A DNA stretch of 64,000 bases, taken from contig CAWHDH010000007.1 of assembly GCA_963828075.1 (NCBI GenBank), positions 1 to 64,000 of the forward strand, read 5' to 3'. This stretch comes from JACCYI01 sp963828075. GTDB taxonomy: Bacteria > Actinomycetota > Thermoleophilia > Solirubrobacterales > Solirubrobacteraceae. The notes beneath the pieces were generated by a model. The model had not been told where the DNA came from. It saw only the letters and a program-made list of their open reading frames with translations, and did no database searches. Made by a program: the position numbers and the translations under genes. Shown one piece after another: positions 36,687 through 46,340 of this stretch (position 1 is the first letter of the stretch; each line of letters starts with the position of its first letter).

Positions 36687-38015
36687 GTGTCACAAGCCGA
36701 GTTCACCATCGAAGAGCTTGTCGCTCGCTACCGCGGGGCGACGCCGCCGGGCTCCGAAGGCGACGAGCAGTTCCGAGCCGACTTGAAGACCGGGGTCCTC
36801 GAGCTCACCGACGACAGCCTCCGCAAGGAGTCGCTGACACCTGACGAGACCGACGACATGATCGCCTACGGCGGCTGGAACGTCTGGGACGTCCTGGCGA
36901 GCCGCGCGACCGAGGGCGAGTCCGGCCTGATCCCCCGCCAGGAGTACGAGACGATCGCGGCGATCGAGCAGACCACCAGCTACCCCGGCGTGTATGACCT
37001 GATCACCGACGCGGTCGGGGTCGACGGCCTGATCGACCTCGCCGGAACCGCCCGCCGGGAGATCGGGACCAAAGCGAACATGCTCCACGCCTGGGCGAGC
37101 TGCATGACGCTGTTCAGCGGTCGTGGCATCGCGCTCGGCCTGGACTACGCCAAGCCGTCGGACCGCGCCGAGGAGCTCGCGCGAGCGCTGCAGTTCCCGC
37201 GTCGGCTCTACCGGGGACTGTGGGGCGAGGAGGGCCCGATGTTCGCGTCGATGCGGGGCTATCGCGCCCCGCTCCTGGAGGACTCGGACTGGCTCGAGCG
37301 CTTCCGCGAGGACGCCGTCTGGCTCGACGAAAAGGACCACAAGCAGTTCTACATGCGGTTCAACGCCACGACGCAGCTTCTCACCTTCCTGCTGCACTTC
37401 GACAGCCGGCTCGGCCTCGGGGACTCGGGTCCGTACCCCACCGAGGACGGCGGCTTCCTCATCGTCCGCGACCACTTCCTCCACGACGACGTCTACCACT
37501 GGTTCGACATCGCCGAGGGACTGCCGCACGTGATCACGCAGGCGATGTACTTCCGCCCTCCCCCCGGGATGGACGTGACGGTGAACGACCTCTCGACGGT
37601 CTTCACGAAGCCGGCGAGCTACATGCCGCACCTGTCCGGGATGGCGGTCTACGCCCGGGAGTCCTGGGACACCCCGGTCTCGGAGGTCCGGTCCGTCGGC
37701 GAGGACGAGATGCGACAGATCACCGAGCAGGCGCAGAGCATCACGATGCGGCTCTACAAGCGCATCGCGACGATGTCGCGCCGCGACCTCATCATGGCGG
37801 GGGTGCAGTGCTACGTCGTCGATCACGTCCTGCCGTGGATCCGGCTCGCGGGCGTCTGGGACAAGGCGGTCGACGCCGGCCTGTACGAGTTGAGGCCGAT
37901 CACCTCGCGGAGCTATTACAAGCTCACGGACGCCGGGCTCGCGGGCGAGCTGCTCCCCAGGGTGCTGATCGCCGGCGAGGGGTTCGTCCCGACGCAGCCC
38001 TCGCCTGCGCCGTAG
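36687..38015 (+). CDS. Family A protein (uncharacterised, ~440 residues), copy 3
   Basis: A GTG start behind gaggagag gives 442 residues. It is a full-length paralogue of the protein at 23495-24817 and the likely parent of the fragment at 217-612. Conserved blocks include GGWNVWDVLA, SGLIPRQEYE, MRGYRAP, LLHFDSRLG, IVRDHFL, LPHVITQAMYF, the segment MPHLSGMAVYARE and MSRRDLIMAGVQ. No known domain, signal peptide or membrane segment is evident. It lies 6 nt upstream of an SDR and then an epoxide hydrolase on the same strand. Both intact copies thus sit in oxidoreductase operons, suggesting an enzyme of degradation. Confidence 0.8.
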   Translation: MSQAEFTIEELVARYRGATPPGSEGDEQFRADLKTGVLELTDDSLRKESLTPDETDDMIAYGGWNVWDVLASRATEGESGLIPRQEYETIAAIEQTTSYPGVYDLITDAVGVDGLIDLAGTARREIGTKANMLHAWASCMTLFSGRGIALGLDYAKPSDRAEELARALQFPRRLYRGLWGEEGPMFASMRGYRAPLLEDSDWLERFREDAVWLDEKDHKQFYMRFNATTQLLTFLLHFDSRLGLGDSGPYPTEDGGFLIVRDHFLHDDVYHWFDIAEGLPHVITQAMYFRPPPGMDVTVNDLSTVFTKPASYMPHLSGMAVYARESWDTPVSEVRSVGEDEMRQITEQAQSITMRLYKRIATMSRRDLIMAGVQCYVVDHVLPWIRLAGVWDKAVDAGLYELRPITSRSYYKLTDAGLAGELLPRVLIAGEGFVPTQPSPAP

Positions 38016-38021
38016 CCGGCC

Positions 38022-38813
38022 ATGGGCTCGCTCGACGGCCGGATCGCGCTGGTGACCGGGGCCGGCCGCTGGCGGGGGATCGGCCGCGGGATCGTCATGG
38101 AGCTCGCGCGCGCGGGCGCCGACGTCGCCGTCCACGCGCGATCGTGGGACGAGGAGCCCTGGCCCCTCGAAGAGATCCCCGCGCTCGGCCGCCGGGTCCT
38201 CGCCGTCGAAGGCGACCTGACCCATCGTGAGACCGCGGGCCGGATCGCCGACGAGATCGCCGACGGGCTCGGCGCCGTCGACGTGCTCATCAACAACGCC
38301 GGCGTCGCGGGCGCAGCGGGCCGCGACCTGCTCGCCGACTACGACGACGAGCAGTGGTACCGCACGGTCGACGTCAACCTCAACGCCGTCTACCTGGTCA
38401 CCAAGGCGTTCCTCCCGGGGATGGTCGGCGGCGACGGCGGCGCGATCGTGAACATCTCGTCGATCGCCGGCCGCGGCGGGCAGCCGCGGATGGGCGCCTA
38501 CGTGGCCACGAAGTTCGCCGTCATCGGGCTCACGCAGCAGCTCGCGCTCGAGTACGCCCCGGGGATCCGCGTCAACTGCATCTGCCCGGGAACAGTCGAC
38601 ACCGAGGAGATGGACAAGACGTTCGCCCGCCGCGACGCGCTCGCCGGGGCGTCGCCGGGCACGGCGAAGGCGAAGCGCATCGCCGCGCTGCCGCTCGAGC
38701 GCCAAGGGCGCCCCGAGGACGTCGGCAGGGCGGCCGTGTTCCTCGCGTCCGATGACGCCGACTGGATCACCGGCCAGACGATCAACGTCGACGGCGGGCA
38801 GGTGATGAACTGA
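38022..38813 (+). CDS. SDR family oxidoreductase
   Basis: This 263-residue short-chain dehydrogenase has a widened cofactor loop, VTGAGRWRGIG (about 11-21), as in some carveol- or mycofactocin-associated SDRs. It has INNAG near 90, the catalytic Ser in NISSIAG and YVATK near 160. The C-terminal VFLASDDADWITGQTINVDGGQ is canonical. It starts 6 nt after the family A stop and ends 5 nt before the epoxide hydrolase start, so the three form one operon. It probably oxidises an alcohol in the same route. Confidence 0.9.
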   Translation: MGSLDGRIALVTGAGRWRGIGRGIVMELARAGADVAVHARSWDEEPWPLEEIPALGRRVLAVEGDLTHRETAGRIADEIADGLGAVDVLINNAGVAGAAGRDLLADYDDEQWYRTVDVNLNAVYLVTKAFLPGMVGGDGGAIVNISSIAGRGGQPRMGAYVATKFAVIGLTQQLALEYAPGIRVNCICPGTVDTEEMDKTFARRDALAGASPGTAKAKRIAALPLERQGRPEDVGRAAVFLASDDADWITGQTINVDGGQVMN

Positions 38814-38818
38814 CGGGC

Positions 38819-39949
38819 GTGCCGCGCCCGTACCGCATCGAGGTTCCCGACGGCGTGCTCGACGACCTGCACGAGCGGCTCGCTCGGACCCGCTGGCCCG
38901 AGCCGATCCCAGGCGCCGAGTGGGAGTACGGCGCGAACGTGGGCGCCATCCGCGATCTCTGCGAATACTGGCGCGAGGGCTACGACTGGCGCCACCACGA
39001 GGCCGAGCTCAACCGGATCCCCGGGTTCCTGTGCGAGGTCGACGGCGTCGACGTGCATTTCTGGCACGTGCGCGGATCGGCGCCCAGCCCGTTGCCACTG
39101 CTGCTGGTGCACGGCTGGCCGGGCTCGATCTACGAGTTCCGGCAGATCCTCGGGCCGCTGGCCGACCCGGCCGCCCACGGGGGTGACCCGGCCGACGCGT
39201 TCGACCTCGTCGTGCCGGCCCTGCCGGGGTTCGGGTTCGGCGGCAAGCCCAGAGAGCGCGGCTGGGGCGTCTCGCGGATCGCCGCGGCGCTCGACACGCT
39301 CATGTCGTCGGTGCTCGGCTACGAGCGCTACGGCGTGCAGGGCGGCGACTGGGGCGCCATCGTGGCCGCCAAGCTCGGCGCGGCAGTCCCGCAGCGCGTC
39401 GCCGGCATCCACGTCAACATGCTCGTCGCGCCGCCGCCTGCGCAGCCCGCACCCGGGGTCGCCGCGGCCGTCGCGCACCACCGGTTCTGGCGAACCCAGG
39501 AGGACGCGTACTCCCGCCTCCAGCGGACCAAGCCGGATTCGCTCACCGTCGCCCAGTCGGACTCCCCCGCCGGGCTGGCCGCCTGGATCGTCGAGAAGTT
39601 CCGGACCTGGAGCGACTGCGACGGCGATGTCGAGCGGGCGTTCGGTCGCGACACCCTCCTGACGAACCTCATGTTCTACTGGGCGCCCGGGAGCGTCGCG
39701 AGCGCGGCGCGCATCTACTGCGAGAACGCGCGAGACCCGGCCGGCGTGACGACGCGCGGCCGCGTCGAGGTCCCCGTCGGCTACGCAGCGTTCCCGCACG
39801 AGATCTTCCGCCCGCCGCGCTCGTGGGCCGAGCCCCACTACGCGATCGCGCGCTGGACCGATATGCCCCGGGGCGGGCACTTCGCCGCGCTCGAGGCACC
39901 CGACCAGCTCATCGACGACATCCGCGCGTTCTTCGCGCCGCTCCGGTGA
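38819..39949 (+). CDS. Epoxide hydrolase (alpha/beta hydrolase with EHN domain)
   Basis: A GTG start gives 376 residues. The N-terminal 80 residues form an EHN domain (YRIEVPDGVLDDLHERLARTRW). The alpha/beta hydrolase core follows, with the oxyanion segment HGWPG at 98-102, the nucleophile D177 in QGGDWGA and a C-terminal His in MPRGGHFAALEAP. This layout matches microsomal/juvenile-hormone-type and limonene-degradation epoxide hydrolases that open epoxides to diols. It closes the operon with family A and the SDR, compatible with epoxide-to-diol-to-ketone processing of a terpenoid or similar compound. Confidence 0.9.
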   Translation: MPRPYRIEVPDGVLDDLHERLARTRWPEPIPGAEWEYGANVGAIRDLCEYWREGYDWRHHEAELNRIPGFLCEVDGVDVHFWHVRGSAPSPLPLLLVHGWPGSIYEFRQILGPLADPAAHGGDPADAFDLVVPALPGFGFGGKPRERGWGVSRIAAALDTLMSSVLGYERYGVQGGDWGAIVAAKLGAAVPQRVAGIHVNMLVAPPPAQPAPGVAAAVAHHRFWRTQEDAYSRLQRTKPDSLTVAQSDSPAGLAAWIVEKFRTWSDCDGDVERAFGRDTLLTNLMFYWAPGSVASAARIYCENARDPAGVTTRGRVEVPVGYAAFPHEIFRPPRSWAEPHYAIARWTDMPRGGHFAALEAPDQLIDDIRAFFAPLR

Positions 39950-40058
39950 AGGCACCGAGTGGCCGCCTCAGCGCGACTGTCTCGCCGTTACACCCATGCT
40001 GTCCGGCGATGTGGAGGAACAACCTCCCACCAGCGTCAGCTGTCGTGAGGATGGCGAG

Positions 40059-40636
40059 ATGAGGCTCTTGCTCATCGGGGCTCCGGGTTCGGGCAAGGGC
40101 ACGCAAGGCGCCCGTCTCGCCGAGGAGCTGGGGGTGCAGCACATCGCACCGGCGATCTGCTCAGAGCCGAGGTGGACGGCGCGACCGAGCTCGGGCTCCA
40201 GGTGGCCGCCACGCTCCGGCGCGGTGATCTCGTGTCGGACGAGCTCATCGCCGCGGCCCTCGCGCCCGTCTTGTCCTCAGCGGCGAAGGCAGGTGAGGGA
40301 TACATCCTCGACGGATTCCCGCGAACCCTGGAGCAGTTTGCGCTCCTGGAACGACTGGGCGAGCAGGAGGACGTTGCGCCACAGTGCGTCGTCTTCCTGG
40401 ACGTTGGCGAGGACGTGCTGCGACACCGGCTCCTCACGCGCGCGGGCGAGCAGGGCCGGAGCGACGACACCCCAGAAGTCATCGCCCGCCGTCTGGAGGT
40501 CTTCCGAGCTGAGACACAGCCCGTCATCGATCTCTACCAGGACCGCCGGGTGTTGATCACTGTCAATGGGGGCCGGACGCTCGATGAGATCACCGGAGAG
40601 ATCCTCGCGCTCCTCGATCGGCGGGCAACCCATTGA
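40059..40636 (+). pseudogene. Adenylate kinase, single frameshift
   Basis: The start MRLLLIGAPGSGKGTQGARL is a typical adenylate kinase P-loop, and the later part DGFPRTLEQFALLERLG with the C-terminal TVNGGRTLDEITGEILALL is equally typical. One base is missing near 40147-40151, where HIA should continue as TGDLLRAEVDG. The two halves are therefore in different frames. Repaired length would be about 192 residues, with the short LID of the AK1-like group. Adenylate kinase is essential, so a full copy must exist elsewhere or this is a sequencing error. It marks the left border of the decayed region. Confidence 0.75.
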
Positions 40637-40902
40637 CGGGGGCCGCCGCGACGCGCGCGACCCGTCAAAGTACGTCTGTCGTCTGGGAGATTGGCCCGAT
40701 CCGGTCGCCTAGACTTCGATGTGTAAGTTCAACCGCACCAGAACTGGTTCGTGCTGATCATCTGGGGTCTCTGGCCTCGTTCTGCTGGAGGCAAGAGCGT
40801 AGAGCGCGCCTCTTCGCGGAGGCTCGCCGAGCCGTGACCCGCAAGCGCGCCGACGGCTCCACCAAAGAAGATTCTGGGGCGGTGTCGGGGTGCGAACCGG
40901 CC

Positions 40903-42143
40903 ATGCTGTCGAGCCTCGCTCGTCTCCGCGGGTGGGCGCTCGTGGCAGCCATCGCGGTGCCCGTCGGGCTCGCGGCCGTGCTGGTGGTCGCGCTGCGGGG
41001 CTCGAGCGGGAAGGGCGACGGATCCGGGGAGCGGAAGGCGGCGGCCCGTCTCCCCGCACTGCCGAAGGCGTGGAGCGCCGACCTGGCGCGCGGGTCGAAG
41101 CCGCTGCCGATCGACCCGCTCGACTCGACGCCACACGGCGAGCTGCGCACGTGGAGGGCGGGCGACACGCTGGTGATGCTCGGCACCCGACGGGTGACGG
41201 CGTACGACGTGGAGACCGGCGAGAGGCGCTGGACGCTGCGACCGCCATCGGGCACGACGCGGGTCTGCGGCGCTTCCCGCGCCCCCAACTCTGCCGGCCT
41301 TGCCGGACTGGTCCTCGCCTCCGGCGGCGGCTGCCGGATCGTGGCGCTCGTCGACGTCCGGACCGGCAAGATCCGCTGGCGACGCGACCTGGGCCGGCGC
41401 TGGTCTCACACGGCCAACGACGCCGACCTCTATGTCGGCGACCGCACCGTCGCGGTGCCGCTGGACTACCGCGGCTACCGCCTCCTCGACCTGCGCACGG
41501 GGCGACCCGTGGAGGCGACGCCGGAGCCCTTCGACACGGGCTGGAACGGGGACGTTCCTCGTCCAGACCGACGACACGCTCACGGCATACCGGCTCCCCC
41601 AGGCTGGCAAGACACCGCTACCGATGCCCGAGCAGCGGGTCGACTGGGCCGATGACGACGTACGCACCGAGCAGGCGGTGGACCTGTGCGAGGCCGTGCG
41701 CCCACGCACGCTACGGTCCCTCGGCTTCCGCGACACCCGGCTGGCTGCGCCTGCGCTGTGGCCAATGGCTGGAGACCTTCGAGCCCGAAGGCACCCTGCG
41801 CCGGCTCACCGTGAACGCGTTCGCCCTGGCGCCGCGCAAGAACACCTCGGGGGTAGATCTCGCGAAACGGACACTCGCCGACGTCCGACACGACGAGACC
41901 AACCGGTTCCGCGCCGACACTCGCTCCGTCGGCGTCGGTGACGAGGCCTGGTCGGACCAGAACCGGCGTGACGGCGACGATCGCAGCCGATTGCTCGTCC
42001 GCTACCGCAACCTGGTCGTGATCGCCGACAGCGCCTACGGCGGAATCCGTCGCGGTCGGCACCCGACCGGCCGTGCGTTGCTGCGGCTCCAGGCCAAGGC
42101 GGTCGGAGACGTGCTCGCGCGCACCCGCGCACCCGCGGGGTGA
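40903..42143 (+). pseudogene. PQQ-like beta-propeller membrane-anchored protein, frameshifted
   Basis: From ATG 40903 there is an N-terminal membrane anchor (residues 6-28, LRGWALVAAIAVPVGLAAVL) followed by propeller repeats (VTAYDVETGERRWTLRPPSG, IVALVDVRTGKIRWRRDLG, RLLDLRTGRPVEATP). The frame changes near 41550 (continuing TFLVQTDDTLTAYRLPQAG) and again near 41740 (continuing LRLRCGQWLETFEPEGTLRR). The C-terminal part runs to 42143. Such proteins are surface-exposed and of unknown function. The upstream gap 40637-40902 holds no supportable gene. Confidence 0.6.
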
Positions 42144-42249
42144 GGCGCGGTCGGCGAAGCCATGCGAGGCGACAGCCGCGCTCGCAGTGCCTGCGGACCG
42201 CGGTCGCGGCCCTTGAACGCCGGGCGCACCGATGGCTGGTGCAGCGTTC

Positions 42250-42349
42250 CTGAAGTGGGTTGTTGTTTGATGGCCTTGGCGAGGATCTGGTCGGCGGTCT
42301 TGGTCCAGACGAACGGTTGGGCGCGTTGGTCGTAGTGCTCGATGAAGTA
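42250..42349 (-). mobile_element. IS630-type transposase, C-terminal remnant
   Basis: On the minus strand a short stretch reads YFIEHYDQRAQPFVWTKTAD followed by QILAKAIKQQPTS. This matches the conserved C-terminus of IS630/Tc1-like transposases (PFVWTKTADxIL). Only about 33 codons remain, with no catalytic DDE part or visible ends. The adjoining 42350-42540 has open frames on both strands that I cannot assign. It shows that transposition helped shape this area. Confidence 0.6.
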
Positions 42350-42543
42350 CTGCGAGGGCTACGACCCAGCGACCGTCGTCTCGGAGGAGGCCCAGTTCGG
42401 CCTCCGCGAGTTCGATCCGGCCGATCGCCGCATCGTGGGCCTCGAGTACTGGCGGGCGAGTCAAATACTCCCCCGCGAGTTGCTCGACATGCTGCCGGCG
42501 CCGCCGCTCGGTGTGGCGGGCCGAGAGCAGCTCTGATCCAGGC

Positions 42544-43080
42544 TCAGACCGACCGCAACAGGCTGTCCGCGTCGTGCTCACGCACCGGTAGGGGGTGACG
42601 GCTCAGGATCGCGAGCGCGGCGACGTAGCCGCCGGCGGGCGCGAGGTCGTGCAACCGCGCGCGCGCCGGGTCAGGCTCCACACCTGATGCGGCGAGGAGG
42701 CGTGGCGGTGCATCGGGCGCGGACACCTCGATGTGACCAAACCGGGAGGTCAGTCCGGCGCCGTCGCCTTGACGATCGACTCCTTCCGGACCCAGTACGT
42801 GGTGAACGCAGCGGGCCGCGCCGCAGGCGGGAACCGCTCGAGCGCACCGGCGACGCGGACCTTGCCGTGCGCGCGGCCGCACGTCGGGCACGTTCGATCG
42901 AGCGGCACCTCGCGCGGCTGAAGCGAGAGCTCGCGCGAGAGCACGAGCCGGACGATCGCGCAGCCGACCACGAACTGCTGCCGATCCGCAGGGCGCACGA
43001 ACCCGCCAGCCCGGTCGCGTTCGGGCGGGTCGAGCAGTTCCTCCAGTACCGGTCGATACCGCGCGCGGGGGGCCCACCAG
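42544..43080 (-). pseudogene. Sfp-type 4'-phosphopantetheinyl transferase, broken
   Basis: The minus strand carries the N-terminal motifs of Sfp-type transferases (VWWAPRARYRPVLEELLD, DRQQFVVGCAIVRLVL, RTCPTCGRAHGKV) and, after an in-frame jump, the C-terminal core (FTTYWVRKESIVKAT). A frameshift near 42750 leads to a tail with GYVAALAILS. The middle segment with the conserved SxSHS motif is missing, so it would be inactive. These enzymes attach phosphopantetheine to carrier proteins such as the one at 53316-53567. Its beginning is directly fused to the truncated end of a P450 gene. Confidence 0.7.
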
Positions 43081-44219
43081 ACAGACGCAGTGTGGGCAGC
43101 CGCTCGACGAGCACAGCCAGGGCGATCTCGAGTTCGGCCTTGGCCAGGTGCGAGCCGATGCAGAAGTGCGGCCCGCCCCCGAAGTACAACGGGGCCGCGA
43201 TTTTCCGATCGAAGCGCACCGTGTCGGGGTCCTCGTACACGTCCGGGTCGCCCAGCGCCGCCCGCACCGCGATGACCACGGCGTCCCCCTCCTCGACCTT
43301 GCCTGACGGCAGCTCGACATCCTCGGTCGCCACGCGCAACTCGAGGAGGTCGCCGATCGCGTTGTAACGCAACAGCTCCTCGACAGCCGCGGGGATGAGT
43401 GAGGGAGACTCAACGAGCTGGCTCCAGAGTGCGCCACCGTCCCGCAGCAGCGTCAGCATGCTCCGGCCGAGGGTGTTCAACGTCGTCTCGGTGCCACCCA
43501 CGATGAGCACCATCACCAGGTTGGGGAGCTCCGCCTCGGTGAGCCGGTCCTCGCCGTCCCTGGCCGCGATCAGGTCATCGATGAGCCCGTCTCCCGGCTG
43601 AGCCCGCCGCGCGGTGATCAGCTCGGTGATGTACCGGCTGAACTCGCCAAGACGTTCCTCGCGCTCTTCTGGGCTCATCGGCTCGGCCAGTGCGAACGCC
43701 ACGCTCCACGGCTCGAACCGGGCCAGGTCGTGCCTTGGCACGCCCAGCAGCGTGCCTGTGACGATGACCGGGAGCGGGGTGCAATACGTCTCGACGAGGT
43801 CTGCCGGCGAAGCCTGACTGTTCGATCCGGTCGACCAGCCCGTTCGCGATCGCCTCGATCGTCGGCCTGAACCGCCGGATGTTCTTCGGGGTGAAGGCCG
43901 AGGTCATGATCCGCCGGAGCCTCCGGTGCTTCTCGCCCTCCAGATTGAGGAGAATCTCTGGATCGTCGCTGAAGCTCAGCCCATCGGCGAGGCGCGCTGA
44001 GCCGTCGGCGGTGAGGTCGTGGGAGAACCGCACGTCGCGGAGCGCGGCGCGCGCGTCCGCGTGAGTGGCCAGCAGGACGGCATCGTGGCCGCTCCGTAGC
44101 CGTACACGGCCGTGAGGGCAGGTCGCGCGATGCTCGGCGTACTCGGCCGGCATGCTCGACAGCGGGCCAGGCTCGAACGGGAACGTTGGGAGCCCGTTGG
44201 TCTCAACTCGGCTGGCCAT
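43060..44219 (-). pseudogene. Cytochrome P450, frameshifted and C-terminally truncated
   Basis: The N-terminal half starts at ATG 44219 (MASRVETNGLPTFPFEPGPL) and includes NLEGEKHRRLRRIMTSAFTP, the conserved helix C region. A frameshift near 43812 separates it from the rest, which contains the I-helix GGTETTLNT, the K-helix EELLRY with ELRVA, and the haem ligand loop FGGGPHFCIGSHLAKAE. The last 30-40 residues are missing because the sequence passes into the phosphopantetheinyl transferase remnant. P450s of this type hydroxylate small molecules or carrier-protein-bound amino acids. It follows the aa:CP ligase remnant by about 30 bp on the same strand. Confidence 0.8.
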
Positions 44220-44249
44220 GGTGACTGCTTCTCCAATCGTCGAACTGCG

Positions 44250-45025
44250 TCATTGGTCGGATGCAGGGCTCGCAGAAGGCGTTGAGCCGCGCAGGACCGC
44301 GTCAACCCATCGCTCCAATCCGAACGCCACGCAGCCGGTGAACATCGGCGTCCCGTCGGCGAGTCGGACCGCACACCGCTCGCCGAAGAAGTTGCGGTGC
44401 GCGTTGATCGATGAGATCGCTGAGCCCGCTCCGGTCGACGAACTCCTGCTTGGTCGGGAACAGCTTCTGATGCAAGAGGCGCGGGTCGTCCTTGCGGAAG
44501 AACGGGTCAGTCGCGACGGCGAAGTCCCCCGTCACTCCGAAGCGATCAGCGAGCTCGCCGACAAACGTCTTGCCCTGCCGGAGGAAGGACCTCGACCAGC
44601 TCGTCCGTGCCGAGCGCGACGACCTCGCGCATCTGGAACTCTCGATGCCGCCTCATCGGCTCGTACTCCTCCTCGAGCCGCCGGCATGTCTGCCGAACCG
44701 TGACCACCTCGAGGTCGCCGATCTCGGAGTCGTAGCGAGCGAAGTACACGCCGTAGCACGCGGCCGACGTGAGAACGAGCTCGGGACCGTCGGACAGCTC
44801 CGGCAGCCATGCGGTCACCCGGTGGGCCAGATGCGGAAAGCTGTCGAAGTAGTCGATCCGGTCGAGCTGGTCGGCTCCGATCAGGTCCGCATGCCGCTCG
44901 GCCTCGGCGCCTCGCTCGGCCGCCCACTCGAGCACGGCGGCGTCCTCCTCGTCAAGGATCGCGGCGGCCCGGCCGGACAGCGAATACAACCCGTGCCGTC
45001 CGAGGGGTGTCCGGGCTCCGCTCAT
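44250..45025 (-). pseudogene. Amino acid:[carrier protein] ligase, frameshifted
   Basis: Three pieces in different frames rebuild a class II aminoacyl-tRNA-synthetase-like ligase. These are an N-terminal part with GLYSLSGRAAAIL, YFDSFPHLAHRV and SAACYGVYFA; a middle with RREFQ-type motif 2 (HREFQMREVVALGTDE) and KLFPTKQEFV; and a C-terminal part with NFFGERCAVRLADG and motif 3 TGCVAFGLERW. Cys in SAACYG, Glu in REFQMRE and Cys in TGCVAFG match the zinc ligands reported for aa:CP ligases, which load glycine or alanine onto a carrier protein. Frame changes lie near 44570 and 44400. The start overlaps an upstream stop (ATGA). Confidence 0.72.
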
Positions 45026-45160
45026 GAGCTCACCGTCAACGGGCCGAAGAAGAACGCGGCCAGGCCGTTGATCGTGCGCACCTCCGCACCGTTCACGCCG
45101 GCCAGGTCGACGTCACGGCCGGAGCGGTCCGCCAGGCCGGTGAGACCGAGGCGAACGTCA
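45022..45160 (-). pseudogene. Orphan C-terminal gene fragment before the aa:CP ligase
   Basis: Between the truncated P450 and the aa:CP ligase remnant, the minus strand has an open frame ending LAGVNGAEVRTINGLAAFFF then GPLTVSS. Its stop overlaps the ligase start (ATGA), which suggests the end of a real coupled gene. Only about 45 codons survive, and I do not recognise the family. It is joined directly to the P450 sequence, evidence of a deletion. Confidence 0.4.
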
Positions 45161-46183
45161 GCGAATCATGCGGGTTCTTCGCGCGCGTGACCGTGAACTC
45201 GTCCGGGTGCTCGAAGACGGCCGGATCGCGGTTCGCCGCGGCCAGGCACAGCAGCACGAGGTCGCCGGCTGCCACCCGCCTCGAGCCCAGCGCCACGTCC
45301 TCGCGCGCCACGCGCGTCGTGAAGAAGACCGGCCCGTCGAAGCGCGCGATCTCGTCCACCGCGCGGGCGCAGCGCGCCGGATCCGCCCGCAGCCACCACT
45401 CAGGAACAGGCTGACGAGGTCGTCGCGCGGCGCGCGGCGGCGCGCCGCCAAGAGCTCCCGGAGGTAGGCGGTCATCTCCTGCGCCGCCCGTTGCGCCGAC
45501 CGCAGCCCGTCGAGATCGCTGACGTGGAAGACGGCCGCGAGCGTCCGGGCCCAGTGGGCAAGCGTGCCGGCCATCGACTCCGCGCGCGGCAGCCCGCACA
45601 GCTGGGACACGACGTCGATCGCGTACGGCGCCGCGAAGTCCTCGAGGATGTCGCCACCGCCCCGGTCGATCATCGCGTCGAGCAGGCCGTCGGCCCTGCG
45701 GCGGATCTCCGGCTCCATCGATCCCACCGCGCTTGCCGTGAACCGAGGCCGGAGCAGGGTGGAGTACCGCCGGTGGTCCTTGATCGCGGGGAGCCCCATC
45801 CACTGCTCGACCGTGCGACGCAGCTCCTCGAGCGTCAGCTGCTCCTCGGCGGGGAACCGCTCGATCCGTCGCGTCATCCCGGTCGACGACAGGCGGGGGT
45901 CGAACAGCGCGCGCCGCACCTCGGTGTAGCGCAGCAGGACCCAAGCGTTCATCTCGTCGCCCCAGTGCACGGGGTCGCGCGCGCGCACGTCATGGAGCAC
46001 CGGATGCGGGCGGTGGAACAGCTCGGGATCGGCGAACGGGATCGTGGGCCCTGCCACGGCGGTGGCGTGGTCACCCACGGTGCCGCGACCTGTGACGGTG
46101 AAAGCCGGCTCGCACGCTCGGCGGAGGGTCGGCAATCGGCGCACCGCCGGCAATCCCGATTGCTGTTCGGCGCGATCGCCCAT
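45160..46183 (-). pseudogene. Cytochrome P450, internally deleted and truncated
   Basis: The N-terminal two thirds read as a P450 (PHPVLHDVRARDPVHWGDEM, ALFDPRLSSTGMTRRIERFP, KDHRRYSTLLRPRFTASAV, FAAPYAIDVVSQLCGLPRAE). After DDLVSLFLS the I-helix region is missing, and the frame shifts into the K-helix segment (DEIARFDGPVFFTTRVARED, NRDPAVFEHPDEF). The haem-binding cysteine loop is absent because the sequence passes into another gene remnant near 45160. It cannot bind haem and is dead. Start position within 46080-46183 is uncertain. Confidence 0.75.
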
Positions 46184-46340
46184 CCGGAAACACCGCGCGC
46201 GCCATCCCGCCGCGACGGCCGACCGGCGACGCCATGCCGAACCGTGACGCGCCGAATCGCCGTCACGCGTGGCGACCGGCGCTCACGCGGATAGCGTCGA
46301 TCCGCGGAGCCAGTCCTTTCGCGCCAGAGGAGTCAGAGAT

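Noticed and set aside
42350..42540. Open frames on both strands next to the IS630 remnant
   Set aside because: Neither gives a recognisable domain; possibly more transposon debris, but I cannot support a call.
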